A DNA stretch of 64,000 bases from Pseudomonas fluorescens (GCF_900215245.1 NZ_LT907842.1:4464001-4528000), one strand, 5' to 3'; positions 36,565 to 46,232 are shown, numbered from the stretch's first letter. The notes: a model not told the origin generated them from the letters alone. Made by a program: numbers and translations.

Positions 36565-36806
36565 CGAGGAGCATCCTTAGCCTGAAAACACAGAGAGTCA
36601 GGCTATCGGCCGCTTTTCGGCTTTCTTTATTGTTTAAACGTTCAATTGAAAGCTGAAAAGCGACGCCGTTTTTTGACATGCGCGCCCGGCTGCTGCAAAG
36701 TGCGCGCCCTCTAATAAGACCTCTTAAAGCCTGCACGCTGGCGCCACCTCAATGGCCGCCCGGGCGCGGGTATGCCTGGTTTTTATGTTTCTGTCTTGAG
36801 GTAACC

Positions 36807-38129
36807 ATGATTAACGCAGTCATCGCCGCGGTCGGCACCATGCTGGTGCTCAGCCTGTCCCGCGTGCATGTGGTCATCGCCATTATTGTCGGCGCCCTGG
36901 TGGGTGGCTTGACCGGTGGCCTTGGCATCGAGGCCACGCTCAAGGCGTTCAACGGTGGTTTGGGCGGCGGTGCGACCGTGGCGCTGTCCTACGCCTTGCT
37001 CGGCGCTTTCGCGGTGGCGATTGCCAAATCCGGCTTGGCTCATGCCTTGGCGGACAAGGCGCTGCTATTAGTCGATCGTCAGGAAGCCAGCGGCGGCAGC
37101 CACGTCAAATGGCTGCTGATCGGCCTGTTGTGGGTGGTAGCGATTGCGTCGCAGAACATCCTGCCGATCCATATCGCGTTTATCCCGTTGCTGGTGCCGC
37201 CGCTGTTATACGTGTTGACCAAGCTGCAACTGGACCGCCGCCTGATCGCCTGCGTGATGACCTTCGGCCTGATCACGCCTTACATGTTCCTGCCGGTAGG
37301 CTTCGGGAATATCTTCCTTAACCAGATCCTGCTGGCCAATGTGGCCAAGAGCGGCGTGGACATCAGCCAGGTCAATGTCACCCACGCCATGGGCCTGCCC
37401 GCGTTAGGCATGGTGGTCGGCCTGCTGGTGGCGGTGTTTGTCAGCTATCGCAAAAAGCGCGTGTACGACCTGGAAAAAATCGAGCGGGTCGAGCAAGTCG
37501 CGGTGCATTACAACCCGCTGACCTTGCTGGTGGCCGGGCTGGCGATTGCTTCGGCGTTCATTATTCAACTGTGGCTGGACTCGATGATTATCGGTGCCCT
37601 GGCCGGCTTCCTGATCTTCTCGGTGTCGGGCATCGTGCGCTGGCGTGAGACCGACGACCTGTTTACCGAAGGCATGAAAATGATGGCGATGATCGGCTTC
37701 ATCATGATCGCCTCTTCGGGGTTTGCCGAAGTGCTCAAAGCCACCGGTGATGTGCGTTCGCTGGTGGAAACATCGGCGGCATTCATCGGCCATAGCCGTG
37801 GGGTGGGCGCGTTGCTGATGCTGCTGGTAGGCCTGCTGGTGACCATGGGCATTGGTTCGTCGTTTTCCACGGTGCCGATTCTTGCCGCGATTTTCGTACC
37901 GCTTTGTGTGCAACTGGGCTTCAGCCCGTTGGCCATCGTGTGCATTGTCGGCACGGCCGGTGCGCTGGGCGACGCCGGCTCGCCTGCGTCAGACTCAACG
38001 CTCGGCCCGACCTCCGGCTTGAACATCGACGGCCAGCACCACCATATCTGGGACACGGTGGTGCCGACTTTCCTGCACTACAACATTCCATTGCTGGCGT
38101 TTGGCTGGATTGCTGCGATGACGCTCTAA
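36807..38129 (+). CDS. Transporter of the Na+/H+ antiporter (NhaC/YuiF-like) type
   Basis: 440-residue inner-membrane protein with about 11-12 hydrophobic segments. The ATG at 36807 has GAGGT 4 nt upstream and begins directly in the first helix. Features: repeated glycine-rich helices (GALVGGLTGGLGIEATLKAFNGGLGGGA), QNILPIHIAFIPLLVPPLL, and the C-terminal GDAGSPASDSTLGPTSGLN stretch typical of this family. The equivalent gene in P. aeruginosa lies between tlpQ and ctpM. The substrate could be an ion or a small organic acid; placement between two chemoreceptors hints at a shared compound. Confidence 0.8.
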   Translation: MINAVIAAVGTMLVLSLSRVHVVIAIIVGALVGGLTGGLGIEATLKAFNGGLGGGATVALSYALLGAFAVAIAKSGLAHALADKALLLVDRQEASGGSHVKWLLIGLLWVVAIASQNILPIHIAFIPLLVPPLLYVLTKLQLDRRLIACVMTFGLITPYMFLPVGFGNIFLNQILLANVAKSGVDISQVNVTHAMGLPALGMVVGLLVAVFVSYRKKRVYDLEKIERVEQVAVHYNPLTLLVAGLAIASAFIIQLWLDSMIIGALAGFLIFSVSGIVRWRETDDLFTEGMKMMAMIGFIMIASSGFAEVLKATGDVRSLVETSAAFIGHSRGVGALLMLLVGLLVTMGIGSSFSTVPILAAIFVPLCVQLGFSPLAIVCIVGTAGALGDAGSPASDSTLGPTSGLNIDGQHHHIWDTVVPTFLHYNIPLLAFGWIAAMTL

Positions 38130-38192
38130 CCTACAGATAATTTGTAACTGGCCGTTAACCTCTCAAGTCGCCACGAATAAGAGAGAAAAGCC

Positions 38193-39872
38193 ATGCGTCT
38201 GAGTTTGAAGGCCAAAGTCCTGTCCCTCGCCGTAGTGCCGGTGTTGCTGTTTGCGGTGGTCATCAGCCTGACCACCGTGTGGATGCTCCAGGGCCAGGCG
38301 CGCAACGAGGTGGATGAAACCCGCCAGCGCCTGCTCAACGACGCCAAAACCACGCTGAAAAGTTATGTGGAAGTGGCCATGACCACCATCAAGCCGCTCT
38401 ACGATGCTGCCGCGCCGGGCGACACCGCCGCGCGGGCGGAGGTGGTCAAACTGCTCTCCAACACCACCTACGGCAAGGATGGCTACTTCTTCGGCTACGA
38501 CTCCGAGACCATTCGCCTGTTCAAGGGCAACAGCCCGGACGGCGTTGGCAAGAGCTTCAAGGACAACCGCGACCCCAATGGGGTCTACGTCAACCGCGAC
38601 CTGGTCAAGGTCGGCAAAGACGGCACTCACTACCTGCAATACAGCTCGACCCAGCCGGGGCAGACCGAACTGGTGCCCAAGCTGGGTTACACCGAGTACC
38701 TGCCGAAGTGGGACATGGTGATCGGTACGTCGGTCAACCTCGACGGCATTGAAGCCCAGGTGGCGGTGGTCGAGGCCAAGGTCGAGAAACGCATGGAGGG
38801 CGTGCTGCTGAGTATTCTCGGCGTGGCCGTGGTGGTGCTGTTGGTGATTGCTGCCGTGGGCATGGTGACGGCCAATACCATCCTGCGTCCGCTGAACCTG
38901 ATGAAAGCCAACCTCGACGATATCGCGGCGGGCGAGGGCGACTTGACCCGCCGCCTGGCCATTACCAGTCAGGACGAACTGGGCGATCTGGCCGGCGCAT
39001 TCAACCGTTTTGTCGACAAGATCCACAGCCTGGTGCGCCAGATCACCGAGATGACTGCGCAGCTCACCGGCCTGGTGAGCCAGGTGTCGGACCAGGCCCA
39101 GCGTTCCGAGCAGGCCATGGAGCGCCAGCGCCATGAAACCGATCAGGTCGCTACCGCGATCAACCAGATGTCTTCCGCTGCGCAAGAAGTCGCGCGCAGT
39201 GCGCAGGGTGCGTCGGTGGCGGCACAGCAAACCGATGTGGAAGGCCAGGCCGCCAAGCGTGTGGTGGACGGCAGCATCGCGCAGATCCATGCCCTGGTGA
39301 ACGATATTCGCAGCAGCGGCGTGTCCCTCGACAGCCTGCAACAGGACGTGTCGTCGATTGTCAGTGTGCTTGGCGTAATCCGCTCGATTGCCGAGCAGAC
39401 CAACCTGCTGGCGCTCAACGCTGCCATCGAAGCCGCGCGGGCCGGCGAGGCCGGGCGTGGTTTTGCCGTGGTCGCCGACGAGGTCCGCGCCCTGGCCAGT
39501 CGCACCCAGACCAGCACCCAGGAAATCCAGGGCATGATCGACCGCCTGCAAAAAGGCACCGAAGCCGCTGTAGATTCGATGCGCCGCTCCAGCGATGCGG
39601 GCGACGGCACCTCAGCCCGCGCCAACGAAGCAGGGGCCTCGCTGGACACCATGGCCCAATTGATCGGCACGATTAATTCCATGAACGCGCAGATTGCCAG
39701 CGCGGCGGAAGAACAGACCGCCGTGGCCGAAGAGATCAACCGCAGCGTGCATCAGATCGCCGTGGCGGTGGACAGCGTGGCTGATGAAACCCAACTGGGT
39801 GCCCAGACCTCACGTAGCCTGGCGGACCTCGGCCAGCGGTTGGGGCAGCTTGTCGGTCAGTTCCGGATCTGA
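38193..39872 (+). CDS. ctpM: Methyl-accepting chemoreceptor, CtpM-like (sCache)
   Basis: 559-residue chemoreceptor with a smaller, single Cache sensor (about residues 35-190; [13 protein letters not shown] is a Cache landmark). Second helix at about 205-225, HAMP, and signalling domain with tip [16 protein letters not shown]. aeruginosa CtpM (PA2652), a malate receptor, has this architecture, about this length and this position next to the transporter. The name is therefore inferred from synteny and domain type. GAGAG precedes the ATG. Confidence 0.8.
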   Translation: MRLSLKAKVLSLAVVPVLLFAVVISLTTVWMLQGQARNEVDETRQRLLNDAKTTLKSYVEVAMTTIKPLYDAAAPGDTAARAEVVKLLSNTTYGKDGYFFGYDSETIRLFKGNSPDGVGKSFKDNRDPNGVYVNRDLVKVGKDGTHYLQYSSTQPGQTELVPKLGYTEYLPKWDMVIGTSVNLDGIEAQVAVVEAKVEKRMEGVLLSILGVAVVVLLVIAAVGMVTANTILRPLNLMKANLDDIAAGEGDLTRRLAITSQDELGDLAGAFNRFVDKIHSLVRQITEMTAQLTGLVSQVSDQAQRSEQAMERQRHETDQVATAINQMSSAAQEVARSAQGASVAAQQTDVEGQAAKRVVDGSIAQIHALVNDIRSSGVSLDSLQQDVSSIVSVLGVIRSIAEQTNLLALNAAIEAARAGEAGRGFAVVADEVRALASRTQTSTQEIQGMIDRLQKGTEAAVDSMRRSSDAGDGTSARANEAGASLDTMAQLIGTINSMNAQIASAAEEQTAVAEEINRSVHQIAVAVDSVADETQLGAQTSRSLADLGQRLGQLVGQFRI

Positions 39873-39927
39873 CCACATCTGGCTTGGCGGCAGGGTTGTC
39901 TGGCGTTAAAACCAGGCCGGCGCCCTG

Positions 39928-41241
39928 TCAGATATCCCGCATCAGCAAGCCAAACTGCAGGTCCATCTGCGCCGGCAGCGGCACATAAACGGTGTGCCCA
40001 TCCCCGGGCGCCACCTCGATGGCTTCGCCCTGGGCGTTGTGCAGCGTGGCCAGGTCGAAGTGAAAGTTTCCGGCGGGGGTCATCAGTTCCAGGTGATGAC
40101 CCACGGCAAAGCGGTTTTTCACCTTGACCTCGGCCAGCTCGCCCCGGCGCTCGCCGGTCAATTCGCCGACAAACTGCTGACGTTCCGATACCGAGCTGCC
40201 GTTCTGGTAGTTCTGGTATTCGTCATGCACATGACGGCGCAAAAAACCTTCGGTGTAGCCGCGTTGCGCCAGGGACTCCAGGTCGGTCATCAGGTTACGG
40301 TCAAAGGCTCGGCCGGCCACCGCATCATCAATGGCTTTGCGATACACCTGGGTGGTGCGCGCGCAGTAGAAGTGGGATTTGGTACGGCCTTCGATCTTCA
40401 GCGAATGCACGCCCATGTGGGTCAGGCGTTCCACATGCTGCACCGCGCGCAGGTCCTTGGCGTTCATGATGTAGGTGCCGTGCTCGTCCTCGAACGCGGG
40501 CATCTGTTCATCGGGGCGCTGGGTTTCTTGGAGCAGAAACACCTGATCGGTCGGCGCGCCGATTCCCAGCGTAGGCTGAAATTCCTGGACGATATCGCCG
40601 GTGGCGTTCTCCACCGCCGGCATGGCCTGGTATTTCCAACGGCAGGCATTGGTGCAGGTGCCCTGGTTGGCGTCGCGTTTGTTCATGTACCCGGACAGCA
40701 GGCAGCGCCCGGAATAGGCCATGCATAAAGCACCGTGCACGAACACTTCCAGCTCCATCGCCGGCACGTGCTGGCGAATTTCACCGATCTCTTCCAGTGA
40801 CAGCTCCCGCGACAGAATCACCCGGCAGATGCCTTGCTGCTGCCAGAACTCCACACTGGCCCAATTCACCGTGTTGGCCTGCACCGACAAGTGAATCGGC
40901 ATCGAGGGGAAGTGGCGCCGCACCAGCATGATCAGCCCCGGGTCGGACATGATCAGCGCATCCGGGCCCATCGCGATGACGGGGGCCAGGTCTTTGAGGA
41001 AGGTTTTCAGTTTGGCGTTGTGCGGCGCGATATTCACCACCACGTAGAAACGTTTGTCCAGTGCGTGGGCTTCGTGGATGCCGAGCGCCAGGTTGGCATG
41101 GTCGAACTCATTGTTACGCACCCGCAGGCTGTAACGCGGCTGGCCGGCGTAGACCGCATCGGCGCCGTAGGCGAAGGCATAGCGCATGTTTTTCAGGGTG
41201 CCGGCGGGGGCGAGCAACTCGGGGGCGATCACAGGGGGCAT
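39928..41241 (-). CDS. trhP: tRNA 5-hydroxyuridine synthesis protein TrhP (YegQ, U32 family)
   Basis: 437-residue U32-family protein needed for prephenate-dependent hydroxylation of uridine 34 in tRNA. Landmarks: ELLAPAGTLKNMRYAFAYGADAVYAGQ, the LSVQANTVN stretch, and the Cys-rich block GRCLLSGYMNKRDANQGTCTN, whose Cys are thought to hold an Fe-S cluster. KIEGRTKSHFY follows. The C-terminal ~90 residues form the beta-barrel extension seen in YegQ. Length is close to E. coli YegQ. Older annotations call it a collagenase-like protease; no protease activity is implied. Confidence 0.9.
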   Translation of the reverse strand: MPPVIAPELLAPAGTLKNMRYAFAYGADAVYAGQPRYSLRVRNNEFDHANLALGIHEAHALDKRFYVVVNIAPHNAKLKTFLKDLAPVIAMGPDALIMSDPGLIMLVRRHFPSMPIHLSVQANTVNWASVEFWQQQGICRVILSRELSLEEIGEIRQHVPAMELEVFVHGALCMAYSGRCLLSGYMNKRDANQGTCTNACRWKYQAMPAVENATGDIVQEFQPTLGIGAPTDQVFLLQETQRPDEQMPAFEDEHGTYIMNAKDLRAVQHVERLTHMGVHSLKIEGRTKSHFYCARTTQVYRKAIDDAVAGRAFDRNLMTDLESLAQRGYTEGFLRRHVHDEYQNYQNGSSVSERQQFVGELTGERRGELAEVKVKNRFAVGHHLELMTPAGNFHFDLATLHNAQGEAIEVAPGDGHTVYVPLPAQMDLQFGLLMRDI

Positions 41242-41599
41242 GGGCTCAAGTCGTAAAAGGTCGCGAGGGTAAAGGAGCCGGCAGCCGCTTTTATTGATCC
41301 AGATCGTCCTTTTGCTGATTTTGTATCGCCAGCGGGTTCGTGACGCGCGCGCGATACCTCAAGCGCCTCCGAGCCGTACGTAAAGCCCTGGACGCAGCGC
41401 TCCGAAACGGATCGCCTGATGGGCACCGGCGTGCGCCCTGCGGAATAAGTGCTCTATTGAGTGAGGCGCGGTCGGATGCCTCAAGCCATTGAGCGATGCG
41501 GTCTATGCTCGTTCTATAAACAAGGGCACTCCCAGGTTTCGCAGCGGACTAAGCATCAGGGCTTACGAAGGCCCTTTGCTTTTCTGACATGGACCGGAC
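41242..41599. other. Non-coding region between trhP and the AI-2E gene
   Basis: About 360 bases. Near the right end a CTATGCT/TATAAA stretch (41500-41525) may be the promoter of the AI-2E gene. AGGGC-TTACGAA-GGCCCT followed by TTGCTTTT (41558-41585) resembles a weak terminator or attenuator. No gene supported; short open frames here lack ribosome sites. Confidence 0.35.
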
Positions 41600-42667
41600 A
41601 TGAACCAAACGAACCTGCAATTCAAAACCCTGCTGTTGTTGCTGGCCCTGGTGACCATCGCCTTTATCTGGATATTGCTGCCGTTCTACGGCGCGGTGTT
41701 CTGGGCGGTGATCCTCGGCATTATCTTTGCCCCGATGCAGCGGCGCCTGCAGCTGCGGTTTGGCTGGAACCGCAACCTGACATCCCTGGCCACCCTGACG
41801 GTGTGCCTGCTGATTGCCATTTTGCCGGTGATCATTACCAGCGTGCTGCTGGTGCAAGAGGGCGCGACCCTCTATAACAATATCGAGAGCGGAAAGCTGG
41901 ATGTGGCGGGGTATATCGAGCAGTTCAAAAACGTGCTGCCGCCGTACTTCCAGCACCTGCTTGACCGCTTCGGCATGGGCAACCTGGAAGGCCTGCGGGA
42001 AAAAATCGTCAAGAGTGCAATGCAAGGCAGCCAGTTCTTTGCAACCCAGGCATTCAGCTTCGGCCAGGGTACGTTTGATTTCCTGGTGAGCTTTTTCATC
42101 ATGCTGTATCTGCTGTTTTTCCTGCTGCGCGACGGCCCGGAACTGGTGCGCAAGGTCCGTACGGCGGTGCCGCTGGCCGAGCCGCAAAAGCGTCGGTTGC
42201 AGCTCAAGTTCAACCGGGTGGTACGCGCGACGGTCAAGGGCAACGTGCTGGTGGCGGTGACCCAAGGTGCGCTGGGAGGGTTGATCTTCTGGTTTCTGGA
42301 CATTCCCAGTGCGTTGCTCTGGGCGGTGCTGATGGCGTTTCTTTCGCTGTTGCCGGCGGTCGGCGCAGGAATAGTATGGGCGCCGGTGGCTGCCTACTTC
42401 CTCTTGAGCGGGTCGATCTGGCAGGGCGTGGTGCTGGGACTGTTCGGCGTGTTCGTGATTGGCTTGGTGGACAATGTGCTGCGCCCGATCCTGGTAGGTA
42501 AGGACACCAAGATGCCGGATTACCTGATTTTGATCTCGACCTTGGGCGGCCTGTCGGTGTTCGGCCTGAACGGGTTTGTGATCGGCCCGCTGGTAGCGGC
42601 GCTGTTTATGTCCAGTTGGGCGTTGTTCGTGGAAAGCAAACCACGGGTCAAACTGCCGTTGCCCTAG
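41600..42667 (+). CDS. AI-2E family transporter
   Basis: 355-residue inner-membrane protein of the AI-2E/UPF0118 family (PerM/TqsA relatives). Two N-terminal helices (residues 10-50), a third near residue 65-85, a soluble helical stretch (about 95-150), then the conserved C-terminal helices with GGLIFWFLDIPSALLWAVLMAFLSLLPAVG and VLRPILVGKDTKMPDYLILIS. Members export small molecules or act as antiporters; the substrate here is unknown. Confidence 0.88.
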   Translation: MNQTNLQFKTLLLLLALVTIAFIWILLPFYGAVFWAVILGIIFAPMQRRLQLRFGWNRNLTSLATLTVCLLIAILPVIITSVLLVQEGATLYNNIESGKLDVAGYIEQFKNVLPPYFQHLLDRFGMGNLEGLREKIVKSAMQGSQFFATQAFSFGQGTFDFLVSFFIMLYLLFFLLRDGPELVRKVRTAVPLAEPQKRRLQLKFNRVVRATVKGNVLVAVTQGALGGLIFWFLDIPSALLWAVLMAFLSLLPAVGAGIVWAPVAAYFLLSGSIWQGVVLGLFGVFVIGLVDNVLRPILVGKDTKMPDYLILISTLGGLSVFGLNGFVIGPLVAALFMSSWALFVESKPRVKLPLP

Positions 42668-42686
42668 ACGTTACAGCGAGTGACGC

Positions 42687-42869
42687 TCAAGCGTGGAGCC
42701 TGAAGTTCGACGCTTGCTGCAGCTGTTTTTCGGCGGCGGACAACGAGGTGAGCGGGCCGCTGATGGGCTCGCCATCGCGCACCAGATACCAACAGGCCAG
42801 CAAGCCGTGCTCACGAAGAGGGGCGGGGACTGCGCTGCCGATGACGGACATGATCTGAACAGTAGGCAT
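42687..42869 (-). CDS. Small conserved-looking protein, 60 residues
   Basis: No function recognised. A strong GGAGG lies 5 nt before the ATG at 42869. The product has a compact, globular pattern (YLVRDGEPISGPLTSLSAAEKQLQ) reminiscent of small beta-strand/helix stress proteins, with one Cys-Trp pair (LLACWYLV). Its coding bias and ribosome site make it more convincing than most short frames. Confidence 0.65.
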   Translation of the reverse strand: MPTVQIMSVIGSAVPAPLREHGLLACWYLVRDGEPISGPLTSLSAAEKQLQQASNFRLHA

Positions 42870-42960
42870 AAATACCTCCAATGGCGATGGAGTTCACCAT
42901 ACTGGCTGTTTGCCCGTAGGAAAAATCACCAGTCTCGATAGTCGACATTAACGCCAGGCG

Positions 42961-43155
42961 TCAATCCACCACTTGATCGAGCATGGAAACCACTTCCTGT
43001 TCACTGAGCAGCCCTTTACGCACCAGGTTTTCCGCCAGCAGCGAGAGGAATTTTGCGCTGCGGTGGCCCTCAAGGTGCTTGAGTTCGGTCAGTGCGCTGT
43101 AGACCTTGCTGGATGTGCACAGGCCAGCGGTTCGATGGGGGTTTTGCGTGGGCAT
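42961..43155 (-). CDS. Small hypothetical protein, 64 residues
   Basis: No function recognised. Probably helical (SALTELKHLEGHRSAKFLSLLAENLVRKGLLSEQEVVSMLDQVV), resembling a C-terminal helical motif of small regulatory or anti-sigma-type proteins, though no family is claimed. It lies 91 bases upstream of, and in the same direction as, the 60-residue gene. Confidence 0.55.
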   Translation of the reverse strand: MPTQNPHRTAGLCTSSKVYSALTELKHLEGHRSAKFLSLLAENLVRKGLLSEQEVVSMLDQVVD

Positions 43156-43334
43156 GGTCAGTCGTCCTTGTTGTTATTGGGTGGACAGTGTCGATAGTGA
43201 GAGTGTTGGGTGACACAAACATGACAGCGCGAGGCGCCTTCGAGCAAGGGGGCATTGGCCATAATCATGTGCGATTACTCGCGGAACATTGTCCTCATAG
43301 CGACCTTGGCAGGACGAATCCGGACTTTTCAGGC

Positions 43335-43363
43335 AAAAAAAGGCCCCGCGTGTCGGCGAGGCC
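43335..43363 (-). terminator. Rho-independent terminator after the Pro/Tyr-rich protein gene
   Basis: On the minus strand GGCCTCGC, a 6-base loop, GCGGGGCC (one G-T pair) and seven T, 25 bases past the stop codon. Confidence 0.88.
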
Positions 43364-43387
43364 TGTGTCTGTCAGCTCAATTGCGTG

Positions 43388-43735
43388 TTACCAGCCGCGA
43401 CCATAGTAGCCGTGGGGAGGACCGTAATAGCCGCGCGGTGGGCCGTAATAGACCGGCGCCGGGCGGTAATAAACCTGTTGTTGCACATACACCGGCGGTG
43501 GCGGTGCGTAGTAGACCGGCGGCGGCGCGGCGTACACCGGTTGCGGCTGGACATACACCGGTTGCTGCACGTAGACCGGCTGGGATTGGCTGGCAACCAC
43601 GGAGCCCACTACGGCGGCGCCGACCAAAGCACCCAGCACGGCCGGGCCACCCCAACCACCACCGTGGGCGGAGGCTTGGCCTGCCATAGCGAGTGCGCCG
43701 ATAAGCAAGGCGATTTTGGGGATTTTACGGATCAT
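43388..43735 (-). CDS. Exported Pro/Tyr-rich repeat protein
   Basis: 115-residue protein with a signal peptide (IALLIGALAMAGQASA) and a Gly/Ala helix (AVLGALVGAAVVGSVVASQ). The rest is low complexity, built on PVYV and PPVYY units, ending in YYGPP/RGYYGRGW repeats. The ATG at 43735 has GAGGA 6 nt upstream. Similar exported proteins in Pseudomonas have no assigned function; an envelope location with the helix as anchor is likely. Confidence 0.75.
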   Translation of the reverse strand: MIRKIPKIALLIGALAMAGQASAHGGGWGGPAVLGALVGAAVVGSVVASQSQPVYVQQPVYVQPQPVYAAPPPVYYAPPPPVYVQQQVYYRPAPVYYGPPRGYYGPPHGYYGRGW

Positions 43736-43897
43736 GGTCATTCCTCGGTTAGCCCCTGCGCTTGTGGTCTGCAATCAATAGACTCAAGGATTGTCGCGGG
43801 GATACTTTTAAGACAACGTATTTCTGAAAAACAGCACGGCCGATAGGTAAAGGTTGTGTAAGGATCTGTACCGAATTGCTTACTTAAGGAGTTACCC

Positions 43898-44716
43898 ATG
43901 CAGATACACCCCAACAAGGACACCCAACTGTGCATGTCATTGTCGGCGCGGCCTGGGAATTTTGGCTTGCGTTTCCATAACCATCTGTACGAACAGCTGG
44001 GTTTGAATTTTTATTATAAAGCGTTCAGTAGCCAGGATTTGCCCGGTGCGATCGGTGGTATTCGGGCGCTGGGCATTCGTGGTTGCGGTGTGTCCATGCC
44101 CTTCAAGGAGGCCAGTATCGCCTTGGTCGACGAGCTGGACGAGTCGGTCAAGGCCATCACCTCCCTTAACACCATCGTCAACACCAACGGCCATCTCAAG
44201 GCCTACAACACTGACTATATTGCTATCGAACAACTGCTGAAAAAGCACGCGGTGCCAAAAGACTCGAGCTTTGCCCTGCGTGGCAGCGGCGGCATGGCCA
44301 AGGCCGTGGCCAGTGCCTTGCGCGACGGTGGTTATGCCAACGGCGTGATTGTCGCGCGCAATGAGGCGGCAGGCCGGGCGTTGGCACAAGGTCTGGGGTA
44401 TGAGTGGCAAGCGCAATTGGGTGATTTGCGCCCGCAGATGTTGGTCAACGTGACGCCGATTGGCATGACCGGCGGGGCGGAAGCCGACCAGTTAGCCTTT
44501 GAGGCTGACGCTGTGGATGCTGCTGACACCGTCTTTGATGTGGTGGCGATCCCGGCCGAAACACCGCTGATTGTGCGTGGCCGCGCCCAGGGTAAGCGGG
44601 TGATTACCGGGCTGGAAGTGATCGCGATTCAGGCGTTGGAGCAGTTTGTGCTGTACACCGGCGTGCGGCCGACGCAGGCGCAGTTTGAACAAGCCGTGGC
44701 GTTTGCCCGAGCCTAG
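43898..44716 (+). CDS. Shikimate dehydrogenase-like protein (SdhL/AroE paralogue)
   Basis: 272-residue NAD(P)-dependent oxidoreductase of the AroE superfamily. The substrate domain has MSLSARPGNFGLRFHN (where AroE has a SxS site), GCGVSMPFKE with the catalytic Lys, and NTIVN. The cofactor half has ALRGSGGMAKAV in place of the usual GAGGA, VNVTPIGM, and a terminal GLEVIAIQALEQF. These departures match the AroE-like SdhL group, which has low shikimate activity, so it is probably not the main aroE. AAGGAG precedes the ATG. Confidence 0.78.
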   Translation: MQIHPNKDTQLCMSLSARPGNFGLRFHNHLYEQLGLNFYYKAFSSQDLPGAIGGIRALGIRGCGVSMPFKEASIALVDELDESVKAITSLNTIVNTNGHLKAYNTDYIAIEQLLKKHAVPKDSSFALRGSGGMAKAVASALRDGGYANGVIVARNEAAGRALAQGLGYEWQAQLGDLRPQMLVNVTPIGMTGGAEADQLAFEADAVDAADTVFDVVAIPAETPLIVRGRAQGKRVITGLEVIAIQALEQFVLYTGVRPTQAQFEQAVAFARA

Positions 44717-44734
44717 CGAACCCGGCAAAACCCA

Positions 44735-44762
44735 TGTGGGGGCTGGCAAGCCAGCGCCCACA
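44735..44762. repeat. REP-like inverted repeat
   Basis: TGTGGGGGCTGGC-AA-GCCAGCGCCCACA: 13-bp arms with one mismatch, just after the dehydrogenase-like gene and before the convergent yceH end. Sequence and position resemble Pseudomonas REP elements. Confidence 0.65.
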
Positions 44763-44773
44763 GGTTGACCGTG

Positions 44774-45424
44774 TTAAGCCTGTTCCAGCTGCGTGAGGCG
44801 CTCTTCCAATGCGGCAATTCGGGCTTCAAGTTCTTCGATACGATCCGAAGAGACGGCACCGGCCGAGCGCTCCACCGCATGACCCCGCGCCGACAGAATC
44901 ACCTCAATATCCGCCGGATCGCCCAGCGCATGGGTGTAACGATCTTCCCGTTGCCCTGCCTGACGCGGCACCAATAGCGCCAGCCCACGCGCAATCAGGC
45001 GCTCCAGCTGGTGCACCACCTGCTCGGCATCTTCAAAATCATGCATGCGCCCGCTGCGGGTCAGCAGTTCATTGACCGTCTGCGGCCCGCGCAGAAACAG
45101 CAGCCCGATCAGTATCACCTGGGCCGGCACCAACTCCAGTGCCTTGTCGACGCGATGCTCCCAGCGGTCGGCCCGGCTGCCCATGACCAGGCGCGTGAAA
45201 CCTTGGCCTTCCAGCGCGCGCAGGCTTTGCCCGACTTGGCCCTGGCTGAGGTTCGTCACCGGCTCGCGGCTGGTTTTCTGGTTGCAGGCCAGCACCAATG
45301 CATTCAGGGTCAGGGGGTAGGTTTCCGGGTTGGTCGCCTGTTTTTCGATCAGGCAGCCCAGGATGCGGATTTCCGTGCTGTTCAGGCGTGGTTCTGGGGT
45401 GTCGGTAGCGTGCTCGGCGGTCAT
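44774..45424 (-). CDS. yceH: YceH family protein (DUF480)
   Basis: 216-residue protein of the YceH family. Two winged-helix-like domains: [36 protein letters not shown] at the start and [17 protein letters not shown] in the second. A C-terminal coiled-coil tail ([20 protein letters not shown]) is typical of the longer members. Molecular role is unknown; a regulatory or nucleic-acid role is suspected from the fold. The ATG lies 25 bases downstream of a 158-bp hairpin element that its transcript may carry. Confidence 0.88.
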   Translation of the reverse strand: MTAEHATDTPEPRLNSTEIRILGCLIEKQATNPETYPLTLNALVLACNQKTSREPVTNLSQGQVGQSLRALEGQGFTRLVMGSRADRWEHRVDKALELVPAQVILIGLLFLRGPQTVNELLTRSGRMHDFEDAEQVVHQLERLIARGLALLVPRQAGQREDRYTHALGDPADIEVILSARGHAVERSAGAVSSDRIEELEARIAALEERLTQLEQA

Positions 45425-45449
45425 CGCGCTTTCCCTATGCAGTAAGAGG

Positions 45450-45607
45450 GGGCGCTCTCAATGAGTGTTCCCGTCGTGTTGTCGCCTCAAAGCGGGCCAG
45501 GCAAGACGCAGGCCGCTGGGAATGGTTGTTCCCTTTCCAAGGCCGGCAACGCAGGGCCCGCGTTAAGGCACAACCCGGCGCGACGGGGAAACTCATTGAG
45601 AGCGCCC
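45450..45607. repeat. 158-bp near-palindromic element, long stem-loop
   Basis: Terminal arms 45450-45476 and 45581-45607 are inverted copies agreeing at 25 of 27 positions. Inside them GTTGTCGCCTCAAAGCGGGCC pairs with the complement of a sequence at about 45554-45575 (about 18 of 21). The centre holds GGGAA-TGGTTG-TTCCC. Almost the whole stretch can therefore fold into one rod. It has no open frame and no clear target-site duplication. It could be a MITE-like intergenic repeat or a structured leader for yceH. Confidence 0.7.
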
Positions 45608-45640
45608 GCACCTAGCCTAATCCTGAAAAAATAAAAGACA

Positions 45641-45670
45641 AGCTGCACACGCAGCTGGCATGTCTATAAT
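45641..45670 (+). promoter_or_regulatory. Promoter region of the DUF1993 gene
   Basis: A perfect TATAAT at 45665-45670, 41 bases before the ATG. Where the -35 box should lie, AGCTGC-ACAC-GCAGCT forms a 6-bp inverted repeat (45641-45656), possibly an operator. No good -35 hexamer is visible. Confidence 0.45.
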
Positions 45671-45710
45671 CGCCGCTGGTTACACACCCTGCCATCACCG
45701 CGAGACTGTC

Positions 45711-46220
45711 ATGACTATTTCCCTGTACGCCGCCTCCATCCCGGTCTTCAAGCAAATGCTCAACGCCCTGAGCGATGTGCTGAACAAAGCCGAAGCCCAT
45801 GCCACCGCCAAGAACATCGAGCCCAATGCTCTGTTGCAGGCGCGTCTGTTCCCGGACATGTTCCAACTGGTGCGCCAGGTGCAGATCGCCGTCGACTTCG
45901 CCAAGGGCGTTTCCGCACGCCTGGCCGAGATTGAAGTGCCGAAGTACGAAGACAGCGAAGTGACCTTTGCCGACCTGCAAGCCCTGATCGCCAAGGTGCT
46001 GGCGTTTGTCGACACGATCAAGCCCGAGCAAATCGACGGCAAGGAAGGCATCGAGATCATCACCCGCCCAGGCACCCCGAAAGAGAAGCGCTTCAGCGGC
46101 CAGTCCTACCTGCTGACCTACGGCCTGCCGCAGTTCTTCTTCCACGTCACCACCGCTTACGCCTTGCTGCGTCACAACGGTGTCGAAGTGGGCAAGCGCG
46201 ATTACATGGGCGCGTTCTAA
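45711..46220 (+). CDS. DUF1993 family protein
   Basis: 169-residue soluble, mainly helical protein of the DUF1993 family (DinB-like four-helix bundle). Recognisable segments: IPVFKQMLNALSDVLNKAEAHA, the RLFPDMFQLVRQVQIAVDFAKG block, and the C-terminal LPQFFFHVTTAYALLRHNGVEVGKRDYMG. Function unknown, possibly a metal-dependent thiol-linked enzyme by fold. ATG at 45711, with an excellent -10 box upstream and a strong terminator after it. Confidence 0.85.
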   Translation: MTISLYAASIPVFKQMLNALSDVLNKAEAHATAKNIEPNALLQARLFPDMFQLVRQVQIAVDFAKGVSARLAEIEVPKYEDSEVTFADLQALIAKVLAFVDTIKPEQIDGKEGIEIITRPGTPKEKRFSGQSYLLTYGLPQFFFHVTTAYALLRHNGVEVGKRDYMGAF

Positions 46221-46232
46221 GCACCCAGGTAC

